The notes beneath the pieces were generated by a model. The model searched no databases. It was not told the origin of the DNA and saw only the letters and a program-made list of their open reading frames with translations. A stretch of 64,000 nucleotides of DNA. Origin: Bathymodiolus brooksi (lineage: Eukaryota; Mollusca; Bivalvia; Mytilida; Modiolidae). The first letter of the stretch is position 1. Each line of letters opens with the position of its first letter. The translations under genes and the position numbers were made by a program. Where the stretch lies: NCBI GenBank assembly GCA_963680875.1, contig OY804578.1:2790001-2854000 (forward strand). Reading direction: 5' to 3'. Of this stretch, positions 36,913 to 50,500 are shown in pieces.

Positions 36913-37810
36913 CTAGAGGCTCAGCACTGAGCTGAGCCTGTGTCGATCACCTTTCATTCTGCTTTGAGGAAACTTAATACAGAACCTTCCATAGGTGCTT
37001 TCCACCAAATATCGGTTCATTTTGGCAAAGCAGTTTCAGAGAAGATTTTTAGAAATCAACCAATCTAAAACAAGAATTGCTTGTGGCAGCCATGTTTGTT
37101 AATGGATCAAAACGAAATGAGCAATCTCTATAGATGCTTCTTACCAAGTTTCATATCATTTGGCCAAGCGGTTTCAGAGGAAAAGCTGCTTTGGAAATCA
37201 AACAATAAGAAACAAGAATTGTCTATGACAATCATGTTTGTTAACGGATCAAAACAGAATGAGTTCCAATAGAGGACCTTCCATAGATGCTTTCTACCAC
37301 GTTTTGGTTCATTTGGCCAAGCTGTTTCAGAGTAGAAGATTTTTAGAAATCAACCAATCAGAAACAAGAATTGCCTGTGGCAGCCATGTTTGTTAATGGA
37401 TCGGGACAAAATGAGCAATTTTTATAGAGAACCTTCCATTGATGCTTCCTACCAAGTTTCGGTTCATTTGGCAAAGCGGTTTCAGAGGACAAGATTTTTA
37501 GAAATCAACCAATTAGAAACAAGAATTGCCTGTGGCAGCCATATTTGTTAATGGATCGGGACGAAATGAGCACTCTTTATAGAGGACCTCCCATAGATGC
37601 ATCCAACCAAGTTTCGGTTCATTTGGCAAAGTGGTTTCAGAGGAGAAGAATTAAAAAAAATCAACCAATCAGAAACAAGAATTCTGTGGCTGCCATGTTT
37701 GTTAACGGATCGGGACGAAATGAGCAATCGTAATAGAGGACTTTCCATAGATGCTTCCTACAAAGTTTCGGTTCATTTGGCCAATCTGTTTCATAGGAAA
37801 AGAATCTAAA
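36913..37810 (+). mobile_element. E2, left part (split by E3)
   Basis: Left end CTAGAGGCTCAGC ... GCTGAGCCTG with a 9-bp terminal hairpin stem. About five core units follow, of the same type as E1 (GCCATGTTTGTTAATGG, CCATAGATGCTTCC, AGAGGAGAAGA). The sequence stops at GAAAAGAATCTAAA, where E3 begins, and resumes at 49046 with AAATCAGCCAATCAG. The join reproduces the normal core unit. Confidence 0.82.
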
Positions 37811-40800
37811 CTAGAGGCTCAGGTGAGCCTGTATCGCTCACCTGACATAAATAAGTCCTCTTAAGAATGTCTGCGTGCTGAATACATCTAAGTTACTATT
37901 CAAATCCCATACTGCCATAGGGTTCTATGTTAAAACTATGTCTGCTCATGGCAGCCATCTTGGATGGAGGTCGTGGTCACCGGACACAATTTTGAAAGTA
38001 TACTACCCAAGGACCATCCATGCCATGTTTGCTTTAAATTGGCCGACTGGTTTCAGAAGAGAAGACTTTTAAACAATTTTCCCATAGGGTCCTATGTTAA
38101 AACTATGTCTGCTGACGGATGCCATTTTGAACCGAGATCGGGATCACTGAACACAATTTTGGAAGTTGACCACCTAAGGACCATCGATGACATGTTTGCT
38201 ATATTGGCTTACTAGTTTCAGAGGAGAAGATTTAAAAAACATTTTTTCCCATAGGGTCCTATGTTAAAACTACAGTATGTCTGCTGAAGGTGGCCATCTT
38301 GGATGGGGGTCAGGGTCACTGGACACTATTTTGAAAATTGACCACTTAAGGACCATCCATGCCATGTTTGCTTTAAATTGGCTTACTGGTTTCAGAGAAG
38401 AAGATTTTTAAATATATTTCCCATAGGGTCCAATGTTAAAATTAAGTCGAGTCATGGTGGTCATCTTGAATTTCCGATAAGCAAACGATTCACAAGTTTA
38501 GTTCAGGACCACCCAATGATCATTCCTGCAAAGCCACAATTCAATTGGCTTAGTGGTTTCTAACAAGAAGATTTTTAAAATTTCGACCAATCAGAACACA
38601 TTATAGGCCCTGGCAGCCATGTTGGATTTCCGATCAGCACCAAAAACACAAATCTTGTATATGACCATCCAATGAACATTTCTGCCAAGTTTGGTTCAAA
38701 TCTGTTTTGTGGTTTCAGAAAAAAAGATGAAAATGTGAAATTCCCATAGGGTCCAATGTTAAACTAAGTCGAGTCATGGTGGCCATCTTGAATTTCCGAT
38801 CGGCAAACGATTCACAAGTTTAGTACAGGACCACCCAATGATCATTCCTGCAAAGTCACAATTCAATTGGCTTAGTGGTTTCTAACAAGAAGATTTTTTA
38901 AATTTCGACCAATCAGAACACATTATGGGCCCTGGCATCCATGTTGGATTTCCGATCAGCGCCAAAAACAAAAATCTTGTATATGACCATCCAATGAACA
39001 TTTCTGCCAAGTTTGATTCAAATCTGTTTTGTGGTTTCAGAAAAAAAGATGAAAATGTGAAATTCTCATAGGGTCCAATGTTAAACTATGTCGAGTCATG
39101 GTGGCCATCTTGAATTTCCGATCGGCAAACGATTCACAAATTTAGTACAGGACCACCCAATGATCATTCCTGCAAAGTCATAATTCAATTGGCTTAGTGG
39201 TTTCTAACAAGAAGATTTTTTAAATTTCAACCAATCAGAACACATTATGGGCCCTGGCAGCCATGTTGGATTTCCGATCAGCGCCAAAAACAAAAATCTT
39301 GTATATGACCATCCAAATGAACATTTCTGCCAAGTTTGATTCAAATCTGTTTTGTGGTTTCAGAAAAAAAGATGAAAATGTGAAATTCCCATAGGGTCCA
39401 ATGTTAGTCGAGTCATGGTGGCCATCTTGAATTTCCGATCGGCAAACGATTCACAATTTAGTACAGGACCACCCAATGATCATTCCTGCAAGGTCACAAT
39501 TCAATTGATCTAGTGGTTTCTGACAAGAAGATTTTTAAAATTTCAGCCAATGAGAACACATTATGGACCCTGGCAGCCATGTTGGATTTCCGATCAGCGC
39601 CAAAAACAAAAATCTTGTGTATGACCATCCAATGAACATTTCTGCCAAGTTTGGTTCAAATCTGTTTTGTGGTTTCAGAAAAAAAGATGAAAATGTGAAA
39701 TTCCCATAGGGTCCAATGTTAAACTAAGTCGAGTCATGGTGGCCATCTTGAATTTCCGATCGGCAAACGATTCACAAGTTTAGTACAGGACCACCCAATG
39801 ATCATTCCTGCAAAGTCACAATTCAATTGGCTTAGTGGTTTCTAACAAGAAGATTTTTTAAATTTCGACCAATCAGAACACATTATGGGTCCTGGCATCC
39901 ATGTTGGATTTCCGATCAGCGCCAAAAACAAAAATCTTGTATATGACCATCCAATGAACATTTCTGCCAAGTTTGATTCAAATCTGTTTTGTGGTTTCAG
40001 AAAAAAAAGATGAAAATGTGAAATTCCCATAGGGTCCAATGTTAAACTAAGTCGAGTCATGGTGGCCATCTTGAATTTCCGATTGGCAAACGATTCACAA
40101 ATTTAGTACAGGACCACCCAATGATCATTCCTGCAAAGTCATAATTCAATTGGCTTAGTGGTTTCTAACAAGAAGATTTTTTAAATTTCAACCAATCAGA
40201 ACACATTATGGGCCCTGGCAGCCATGTTGGATTTCCGATCAGCGCCAAAAACAAAAATCTTGTATATGACCATCCAATGAACATTTCTGCCAAGTTTGAT
40301 TTAAATCTGTTTTGTGGTTTCAGAAAAAAAGATGAAAATGTGAAATTCCCATAGGGTCCAATGTTAGTCGAGTCATGGTGGCCATCTTGAATTTCCGATC
40401 GGCAAACGATTCACAATTTAGTACAGGACCACCCAATGATCATTCCTGCAAGGTCACAATTCAATTGATCTAGTGGTTTCTGACAAGAAGATTTTTAAAA
40501 TTTCAGCCAATGAGAACACATTATGGACCCTGGCAGCCATGTTGGATTTCCGATCAGCGCCAAAAACAAAAATCTTGTGTATGACCATCCAATGAACATT
40601 TCTGCCAAGTTTGGTTCAAATCTGTTTTGTGGTTTCAGAAAAAAAGATGAAAATGTGAAATTCCCATAGGGTCCAATGTTAAACTAAGTCGAGTCATGGT
40701 GGCCATCTTGAATTTCCGATCGGCAAACGATTCACAAGTTTAGTACAGGACCACCCAATGATCATTCCTGCAAAGTCACAATTCAATTGGCTTAGTGGTT

Positions 40801-43800
40801 TCTAACAAGAAGATTTTTTAAATTTCGACCAATCAGAACACATTATGGGCCCTGGCATCCATGTTGGATTTCCGATCAGCGCCAAAAACAAAAATCTTGT
40901 ATATGACCATCCAATGAACATTTCTGCCAAGTTTGATTCAAATCTGTTTTGTGGTTTCAGAAAAAAAGATGAAAATGTGAAATTCTCATAGGGTCCAATG
41001 TTAAACTATGTCGAGTCATGGTGGCCATCTTGAATTTCCGATCGGCAAACGATTCACAAATTTAGTACAGGACCACCCAATGATCATTCCTGCAAAGTCA
41101 TAATTCAATTGGCTTAGTGGTTTCTAACAAGAAGATTTTTTAAATTTCAACCAATCAGAACACATTATGGGCCCTGGCAGCCATGTTGGATTTCCGATCA
41201 GCGCCAAAAACAAAAATCTTGTATATGACCATCCAAATGAACATTTCTGCCAAGTTTGATTCAAATCTGTTTTGTGGTTTCAGAAAAAAAGATGAAAATG
41301 TGAAATTCCCATAGGGTCCAATGTTAGTCGAGTCATGGTGGCCATCTTGAATTTCCGATCGGCAAACGATTCACAATTTAGTACAGGACCACCCAATGAT
41401 CATTCCTGCAAGGTCACAATTCAATTGATCTAGTGGTTTCTGACAAGAAGATTTTTAAAATTTCAGCCAATGAGAACACATTATGGACCCTGGCAGCCAT
41501 GTTGGATTTCCGATCAGCGCCAAAAACAAAAATCTTGTGTATGACCATCCAATGAACATTTCTGCCAAGTTTGGTTCAAATCTGTTTTGTGGTTTCAGAA
41601 AAAAAGATGAAAATGTGAAATTCCCATAGGGTCCAATGTTAAACTAAGTCGAGTCATGGTGGCCATCTTGAATTTCCGATCGGCAAACGATTCACAAGTT
41701 TAGTACAGGACCACCCAATGATCATTCCTGCAAAGTCACAATTCAATTGGCTTAGTGGTTTCTAACAAGAAGATTTTTTAAATTTCGACCAATCAGAACA
41801 CATTATGGGTCCTGGCATCCATGTTGGATTTCCGATCAGCGCCAAAAACAAAAATCTTGTATATGACCATCCAATGAACATTTCTGCCAAGTTTGATTCA
41901 AATCTGTTTTGTGGTTTCAGAAAAAAAAGATGAAAATGTGAAATTCCCATAGGGTCCAATGTTAAACTAAGTCGAGTCATGGTGGCCATCTTGAATTTCC
42001 GATTGGCAAACGATTCACAAATTTAGTACAGGACCACCCAATGATCATTCCTGCAAAGTCATAATTCAATTGGCTTAGTGGTTTCTAACAAGAAGATTTT
42101 TTAAATTTCAACCAATCAGAACACATTATGGGCCCTGGCAGCCATGTTGGATTTCCGATCAGCGCCAAAAACAAAAATCTTGTATATGACCATCCAATGA
42201 ACATTTCTGCCAAGTTTGATTTAAATCTGTTTTGTGGTTTCAGAAAAAAAGATGAAAATGTGAAATTCCCATAGGGTCCAATGTTAGTCGAGTCATGGTG
42301 GCCATCTTGAATTTCCGATCGGCAAACGATTCACAATTTAGTACAGGACCACCCAATGATCATTCCTGCAAGGTCACAATTCAATTGATCTAGTGGTTTC
42401 TGACAAGAAGATTTTTAAAATTTCAGCCAATGAGAACACATTATGGACCCTGGCAGCCATGTTGGATTTCCGATCAGCGCCAAAAACAAAAATCTTGTGT
42501 ATGACCATCCAATGAACATTTCTGCCAAGTTTGGTTCAAATCTGTTTTGTGGTTTCAGAAAAAAAGATGAAAATGTGAAATTCCCATAGGGTCCAATGTT
42601 AAACTAAGTCGAGTCATGGTGGCCATCTTGAATTTCCGATCGGCAAACGATTCACAAGTTTAGTACAGGACCACCCAATGATCATTCCTGCAAAGTCACA
42701 ATTCAATTGGCTTAGTGGTTTCTAACAAGAAGATTTTTTAAATTTCGACCAATCAGAACACATTATGGGTCCTGGCATCCATGTTGGATTTCCGATCAGC
42801 GCCAAAAACAAAAATCTTGTATATGACCATCCAATGAACATTTCTGCCAAGTTTGATTCAAATCTGTTTTGTGGTTTCAGAAAAAAAAGATGAAAATGTG
42901 AAATTCCCATAGGGTCCAATGTTAAACTAAGTCGAGTCATGGTGGCCATCTTGAATTTCCGATTGGCAAACGATTCACAAATTTAGTACAGGACCACCCA
43001 ATGATCATTCCTGCAAAGTCATAATTCAATTGGCTTAGTGGTTTCTAACAAGAAGATTTTTTAAATTTCAACCAATCAGAACACATTATGGGCCCTGGCA
43101 GCCATGTTGGATTTCCGATCAGCGCCAAAAACAAAAATCTTGTATATGACCATCCAATGAACATTTCTGCCAAGTTTGATTTAAATCTGTTTTGTGGTTT
43201 CAGAAAAAAAGATGAAAATGTGAAATTCCCATAGGGTCCAATGTTAGTCGAGTCATGGTGGCCATCTTGAATTTCCGATCGGCAAACGATTCACAATTTA
43301 GTACAGGACCACCCAATGATCATTCCTGCAAGGTCACAATTCAATTGATCTAGTGGTTTCTGACAAGAAGATTTTTAAAATTTCAGCCAATGAGAACACA
43401 TTATGGACCCTGGCAGCCATGTTGGATTTCCGATCAGCGCCAAAAACAAAAATCTTGTGTATGACCATCCAATGAACATTTCTGCCAAGTTTGGTTCAAA
43501 TCTGTTTTGTGGTTTCAGAAAAAAAGATGAAAATGTGAAATTCCCATAGGGTCCAATGTTAAACTAAGTCGAGTCATGGTGGCCATCTTGAATTTCCGAT
43601 CGGCAAACGATTCACAAGTTTAGTACAGGACCACCCAATGATCATTCCTGCAAAGTCACAATTCAATTGGCTTAGTGGTTTCTAACAAGAAGATTTTTTA
43701 AATTTCGACCAATCAGAACACATTATGGGCCCTGGCATCCATGTTGGATTTCCGATCAGCGCCAAAAACAAAAATCTTGTATATGACCATCCAATGAACA

Positions 43801-46800
43801 TTTCTGCCAAGTTTGATTCAAATCTGTTTTGTGGTTTCAGAAAAAAAGATGAAAATGTGAAATTCTCATAGGGTCCAATGTTAAACTATGTCGAGTCATG
43901 GTGGCCATCTTGAATTTCCGATCGGCAAACGATTCACAAATTTAGTACAGGACCACCCAATGATCATTCCTGCAAAGTCATAATTCAATTGGCTTAGTGG
44001 TTTCTAACAAGAAGATTTTTTAAATTTCAACCAATCAGAACACATTATGGGCCCTGGCAGCCATGTTGGATTTCCGATCAGCGCCAAAAACAAAAATCTT
44101 GTATATGACCATCCAAATGAACATTTCTGCCAAGTTTGATTCAAATCTGTTTTGTGGTTTCAGAAAAAAAGATGAAAATGTGAAATTCCCATAGGGTCCA
44201 ATGTTAGTCGAGTCATGGTGGCCATCTTGAATTTCCGATCGGCAAACGATTCACAATTTAGTACAGGACCACCCAATGATCATTCCTGCAAGGTCACAAT
44301 TCAATTGATCTAGTGGTTTCTGACAAGAAGATTTTTAAAATTTCAGCCAATGAGAACACATTATGGACCCTGGCAGCCATGTTGGATTTCCGATCAGCGC
44401 CAAAAACAAAAATCTTGTGTATGACCATCCAATGAACATTTCTGCCAAGTTTGGTTCAAATCTGTTTTGTGGTTTCAGAAAAAAAGATGAAAATGTGAAA
44501 TTCCCATAGGGTCCAATGTTAAACTAAGTCGAGTCATGGTGGCCATCTTGAATTTCCGATCGGCAAACGATTCACAAGTTTAGTACAGGACCACCCAATG
44601 ATCATTCCTGCAAAGTCACAATTCAATTGGCTTAGTGGTTTCTAACAAGAAGATTTTTTAAATTTCGACCAATCAGAACACATTATGGGTCCTGGCATCC
44701 ATGTTGGATTTCCGATCAGCGCCAAAAACAAAAATCTTGTATATGACCATCCAATGAACATTTCTGCCAAGTTTGATTCAAATCTGTTTTGTGGTTTCAG
44801 AAAAAAAAGATGAAAATGTGAAATTCCCATAGGGTCCAATGTTAAACTAAGTCGAGTCATGGTGGCCATCTTGAATTTCCGATTGGCAAACGATTCACAA
44901 ATTTAGTACAGGACCACCCAATGATCATTCCTGCAAAGTCATAATTCAATTGGCTTAGTGGTTTCTAACAAGAAGATTTTTTAAATTTCAACCAATCAGA
45001 ACACATTATGGGCCCTGGCAGCCATGTTGGATTTCCGATCAGCGCCAAAAACAAAAATCTTGTATATGACCATCCAATGAACATTTCTGCCAAGTTTGAT
45101 TTAAATCTGTTTTGTGGTTTCAGAAAAAAAGATGAAAATGTGAAATTCCCATAGGGTCCAATGTTAGTCGAGTCATGGTGGCCATCTTGAATTTCCGATC
45201 GGCAAACGATTCACAATTTAGTACAGGACCACCCAATGATCATTCCTGCAAGGTCACAATTCAATTGATCTAGTGGTTTCTGACAAGAAGATTTTTAAAA
45301 TTTCAGCCAATGAGAACACATTATGGACCCTGGCAGCCATGTTGGATTTCCGATCAGCGCCAAAAACAAAAATCTTGTGTATGACCATCCAATGAACATT
45401 TCTGCCAAGTTTGGTTCAAATCTGTTTTGTGGTTTCAGAAAAAAAGATGAAAATGTGAAATTCCCATAGGGTCCAATGTTAAACTAAGTCGAGTCATGGT
45501 GGCCATCTTGAATTTCCGATCGGCAAACGATTCACAAGTTTAGTACAGGACCACCCAATGATCATTCCTGCAAAGTCACAATTCAATTGGCTTAGTGGTT
45601 TCTAACAAGAAGATTTTTTAAATTTCGACCAATCAGAACACATTATGGGTCCTGGCATCCATGTTGGATTTCCGATCAGCGCCAAAAACAAAAATCTTGT
45701 ATATGACCATCCAATGAACATTTCTGCCAAGTTTGATTCAAATCTGTTTTGTGGTTTCAGAAAAAAAAGATGAAAATGTGAAATTCCCATAGGGTCCAAT
45801 GTTAAACTAAGTCGAGTCATGGTGGCCATCTTGAATTTCCGATCGGCAAACGATTCACAAATTTAGTACAGGACCACCCAATGATCATTCCTGCAAAGTC
45901 ATAATTCAATTGGCTTAGTGGTTTCTAACAAGAAGATTTTTTAAATTTCAACCAATCAGAACACATTATGGGCCCTGGCAGCCATGTTGGATTTCCGATC
46001 AGCGCCAAAAACAAAAATCTTGTATATGACCATCCAATGAACATTTCTGCCAAGTTTGATTCAAATCTGTTTTGTGGTTTCAGAAAAAAAGATGAAAATG
46101 TGAAATTCCCATAAGGTCCTATGTTAAACTAAGTCGAGTCATGGTGGCCATCTTGAATTTCCGATCGGCCAACGATTCACAAGTTTAGTACAGGACCACC
46201 CAATGATCATACCTGCAAAGTCACAATTCAATTGGCTTAGTGGTTTCTAACAAGAAGATTTTTTAAATTTCGACCAATCAGAACACATTATGGGCCCTGG
46301 CAGCCATGTTGGATTTCCGATCAGCACCAAAAACAAAAATCTTGTATATGACCATCCAATGAACATTTCTGCAAAGTTTGGTTCAAATCTGTTTTGTGGT
46401 TTCAGAAAAAAAGATGAAAATGTGAAATTCCCATAGGGTCCAATGTTAGTCGAGTCATGGTGGCCATCTTGAATTTCCGATCGGCAAACGATTCACAATT
46501 TAGTACAGGACCACCCAATGATCATTCCTGCAAGGTCACAATTCAATTGATCTCGTGGTTTCTGACAAGAAGATTTTTAAAATTTCAGCCAATGAGAACA
46601 CATTATGGACCCTGGCAGCCATGTTGGATTTCCGATCAGCGCCAAAAACAAAAATCTTGTGTATGACCATCCAATGAACATTTCTGCCAAGTTTGGTTCA
46701 AATCTGTTTTGTGGTTTCAGAAAAAAAGATGAAAATGTGAAATTCCCATAGGGTCCAATGTTAAACTAAGTCGAGTCATGGCGGCCATCTTGAATTTCCG

Positions 46801-49045
46801 ATCGGCAAACGATTCACAAATTTAGTACAGGACCACCCAATGATCATTCCTGCAAGGTCATAATTCAATTGACTTAGTGGTTTCTAACAAGAAGATTTTT
46901 TAAATTTCAACCAATCAGAACACATTATGGGCCCTGGCAGCCATGTTGGATTTCCGATCAGCGCCAAAAACAAAAATCTTGTATATGACCATCCAATGAA
47001 CATTTCTGCCAAGTTTGATTTAAATCTGTTTTGTGGTTTCAGAAAAAAAGATGAAAATGTGAAATTCCCATAGGGTCCAATGTTAGTCGAGTCATGGTGG
47101 CCATCTTGAATTTCCGATCGGCAAACGATTCACAATTTAGTACAGGACCACCCAATGATCATTCCTGCAAGGTCACAATTCAATTGATCTAGTGGTTTCT
47201 GACAAGAAGATTTTTAAAATTTCAGCCAATGAGAACACATTATGGACCCTGGCAGCCATGTTGGATTTCCGATCAGCGCCAAAAACAAAAATCTTGTGTA
47301 TGACCATCCAATGAACATTTCTGCCAAGTTTGGTTCAAATCTGTTTTGTGGTTTCAGAAAAAAAGATGAAAATGTGAAATTCCCATAGGGTCCAATGTTA
47401 AACTAAGTCGAGTCATGGTGGCCATCTTGAATTTCCGATCGGCAAACGATTCACAAGTTTAGTACAGGACCACCCAATGATCATTCCTGCAAAGTCACAA
47501 TTCAATTGGCTTAGTGGTTTCTAACAAGAAGATTTTTTAAATTTCGACCAATCAGAACACATTATGGGTCCTGGCATCCATGTTGGATTTCCGATCAGCG
47601 CCAAAAACAAAAATCTTGTATATGACCATCCAATGAACATTTCTGCCAAGTTTGATTCAAATCTGTTTTGTGGTTTCAGAAAAAAAAGATGAAAATGTGA
47701 AATTCCCATAGGGTCCAATGTTAAACTAAGTCGAGTCATGGTGGCCATCTTGAATTTCCGATCGGCAAACGATTCACAAATTTAGTACAGGACCACCCAA
47801 TGATCATTCCTGCAAAGTCATAATTCAATTGGCTTAGTGGTTTCTAACAAGAAGATTTTTTAAATTTCAACCAATCAGAACACATTATGGGCCCTGGCAG
47901 CCATGTTGGATTTCCGATCAGCGCCAAAAACAAAAATCTTGTATATGACCATCCAATGAACATTTCTGCCAAGTTTGATTCAAATCTGTTTTGTGGTTTC
48001 AGAAAAAAAGATGAAAATGTGAAATTCCCATAAGGTCCTATGTTAAACTAAGTCGAGTCATGGTGGCCATCTTGAATTTCCGATCGGCCAACGATTCACA
48101 AGTTTAGTACAGGACCACCCAATGATCATACCTGCAAAGTCACAATTCAATTGGCTTAGTGGTTTCTAACAAGAAGATTTTTTAAATTTCGACCAATCAG
48201 AACACATTATGGGCCCTGGCAGCCATGTTGGATTTCCGATCAGCACCAAAAACAAAAATCTTGTATATGACCATCCAATGAACATTTCTGCAAAGTTTGG
48301 TTCAAATCTGTTTTGTGGTTTCAGAAAAAAAGATGAAAATGTGAAATTCCCATAGGGTCCAATGTTAGTCGAGTCATGGTGGCCATCTTGAATTTCCGAT
48401 CGGCAAACGATTCACAATTTAGTACAGGACCACCCAATGATCATTCCTGCAAGGTCACAATTCAATTGATCTCGTGGTTTCTGACAAGAAGATTTTTAAA
48501 ATTTCAGCCAATGAGAACACATTATGGACCCTGGCAGCCATGTTGGATTTCCGATCAGCGCCAAAAACAAAAATCTTGTGTATGACCATCCAATGAACAT
48601 TTCTGCCAAGTTTGGTTCAAATCTGTTTTGTGGTTTCAGAAAAAAAGATGAAAATGTGAAATTCCCATAGGGTCCAATGTTAAACTAAGTCGAGTCATGG
48701 CGGCCATCTTGAATTTCCGATCGGCAAACGATTCACAAATTTAGTACAGGACCACCCAATGATCATTCCTGCAAGGTCACCATTCAATTGACTTAGTGGT
48801 TTCTGACTAGAAGATTTTTAAAATTTCAGCCAATGAGAACACATTATGGACCCTGGCAGCCATGTTGGATTTCAAATCAGCACCAAAAACACAAATCTGG
48901 TAGAGGACCATCCAGTGAACATTTCTGGCAAGTTTGGCTGATTTCTGTTCAGCGGTTTCAGAGAAGAAGATTTAAATGTGAAAAGCTAACGAACGGACGT
49001 TTACCCATGACAAAAGCTCACTTGGCCTATGGCCAGGTGAGCTAA
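37811..49045 (+). mobile_element. E3: 11.2-kb hairpin-ended element nested inside E2
   Basis: Left end CTAGAGGCTCAGGTGAGCCT then CGCTCACCTG. Right end has a 29-bp hairpin at 49015-49043 (AGCTCAC, TGGCC, loop TAT, GGCCA, GTGAGCT) and closes CTAA. Between lie three divergent units and then about 33 dimeric units of about 320 bp. The minus-strand 75-codon frames repeating every 960 or 1920 bp (39842, 41762, 42722, 44642, 45602, 47521) are products of the repeat, not genes. No transposase. Inserted in E2 and therefore younger. Confidence 0.85.
38418..48960 (+). repeat. E3 core: about 33 units of about 320 bp in a 960-bp higher-order repeat
   Basis: Each 320-bp unit is a dimer of two diverged halves of about 160 bp, one with GGTGGCCATCTTGAATTTCC and one with GGCAGCCATGTTGGATTTCC. 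Three dimers form a 960-bp period. The deletion marker ATGTTAGTCG falls at 39401, 40361, 41321, 42281, 43241, 44201 and 45161, exactly 960 bp each time, then at 46443, 47080 and 48362. Near-perfect identity suggests recent homogenisation, or an assembly effect. Confidence 0.93.
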
Positions 49046-49669
49046 AAATCAGCCAATCAGAAACAAGCGTCGCCTGTGGCGGCCATCTTCGTTAATGGAT
49101 CCGGACGAAATTAGCAATCTTTATGGAGGACCTTCCATAGATGGCCCCTACCAAGTTTCAGTTCATTTGGTTGAGGGGTTTTAGAGGCATATTTATCAGT
49201 AATTCAATTCAGAGATAACTGCATTTTGAATAGATACAAAATGTATCTATATTTAAACTAGAGTTATCTTCCTTTTAACAGTAAAACTGATTTTTTTAGA
49301 TATCAATCAATCAGAAACAAGAATCGCCTGTGGCGGCCATGTTTGTTGACAGATCAAGATGATATTAGCATTCTTTATAGAGGACCTTCCATAGATGCTT
49401 CCTACCAAGTTTTGGTTAATTTGGCTAAGCGGTTTCAGAGGAGAAGATTTTTAAAAATAGACCAATCAGAAACAAGAATTGCCTGTGGTGGCCATGTTTG
49501 TTAATGGATCGGGACAGGAGACCTTCCATAGATGCTTCCTATCAAGTTTCAGTTCATATAGCTGAGGGGTTTCAGTGGAGATGATTAAAATGTGAAAAGT
49601 TAACGGACGACAGACGACGGATGCCAAGTGATGGCAAAAGCTCACATTGCCTTTGGCAAGGTGAGCTAA
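49046..49669 (+). mobile_element. E2, right part
   Basis: Continues the E2 core from AAATCAGCCAATCAG, with units resembling E1, including the same 100-bp internal insert (49190-49290; compare 31800-31910). It ends with AAGTGATGGCAAAAGCTCAC, hairpin 49639-49667 (AGCTCAC, TTGCC, TTT, GGCAA, GTGAGCT) and CTAA. The next base starts the 52-bp direct repeat. Confidence 0.82.
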
Positions 49670-49721
49670 TAAGAAACGGAGCAAAAACAATAAGTCTCCA
49701 AACAACGTTTGGGAGATTTAA
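49670..49721 (+). repeat. 52-bp direct repeat flanking E2, right copy
   Basis: A copy of the EA terminus, including its AAGTCTCC-AAAC / GTTTGGGAGA hairpin, starting immediately after E2. Confidence 0.85.
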
Positions 49722-50498
49722 TAATGAGAGACCTAATTATACTAAACTGCTATCTCTTTCTCTCTCTAATATAAAAATAACGAGACCTGATTATACTAAC
49801 CTTTTAGCTCTTTCTCCTTCTAATATAAAAATAACGAGACCTGATTATACTAAACTGCTATCTCTTTCTCTCTCTAATATAAAAGTAATGAGATACCTAT
49901 TATACTAACCTTTTAGCTCTTTCTCCCTCTAATATAAAAATAACGAGACCTGATTATACTAAACTGCTATCTCTTTCTCTCTAATATAAAAATAACCAGA
50001 CCTGATTATACTAAACTGCTATCTCTTTCTCTCTCTAAAATAAAAGTAATGAGATACCTATTATACTAACCTTTTAGCTCTTTCTCCCTCTAACATAAAA
50101 ATAACGAGACCTGATTATACTAAACTGCTATCTCTTTCTCCCTCTAATATAAAAATAACGAGACCTGATTATACTAAACTGCTATCTCTTTCTCCCTCTA
50201 ATATAAAAGTAATGAGATACCTATTATACTAACCTTTTAGCTCTTTCTCCCTCTAATATAAAAATAACGAGACCTAATTATACTAAACTGCTATCTCTTT
50301 CTCTCTCTAATATAAAAGTAATGAGATACCTATTATACTAACCTTTTAGCTCTTTCTCCCTCTAATATAAAAATAACGAGACCTGATTATACTAAACTGC
50401 TATCTCTTTCTCCCTCTAATATAAAAATAACCAGACCTGATTATACTAAACTGCTATCTCTTTCTCTCTCTAATATAAAAGTAATGAGATACCTATTA
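49722..50498 (+). repeat. 54-bp minisatellite, main block; duplicated LSM14 splice-donor units
   Basis: The units alternate between two types. One reads ATTATACTAACCTTTTAGCT, which on minus is AGCTAAAAG|GTTAGT, nearly the LSM14 donor at 52463. The other reads ATTATACTAAACTGCTATCT, with the GT lost (TTTAGT). Intact donor copies on minus lie at 49795, 49904, 50065, 50228 and 50337. Spacing is 109 or about 162 bp, i.e. two or three units. Confidence 0.9.
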
Positions 50499-50500
50499 TA
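50499..50500 (+). repeat. TA target-site duplication, left
   Basis: The minisatellite word ATTATACTAACC is split as ATTA-TA / TA-CTAACC by the transposon; the second TA is 51857-51858. Confidence 0.8.

Noticed and set aside
39842..47748. Six identical 75-codon minus-strand frames
   Set aside because: Spaced by 960 or 1920 bp, these are copies of the E3 higher-order repeat, not a gene family.
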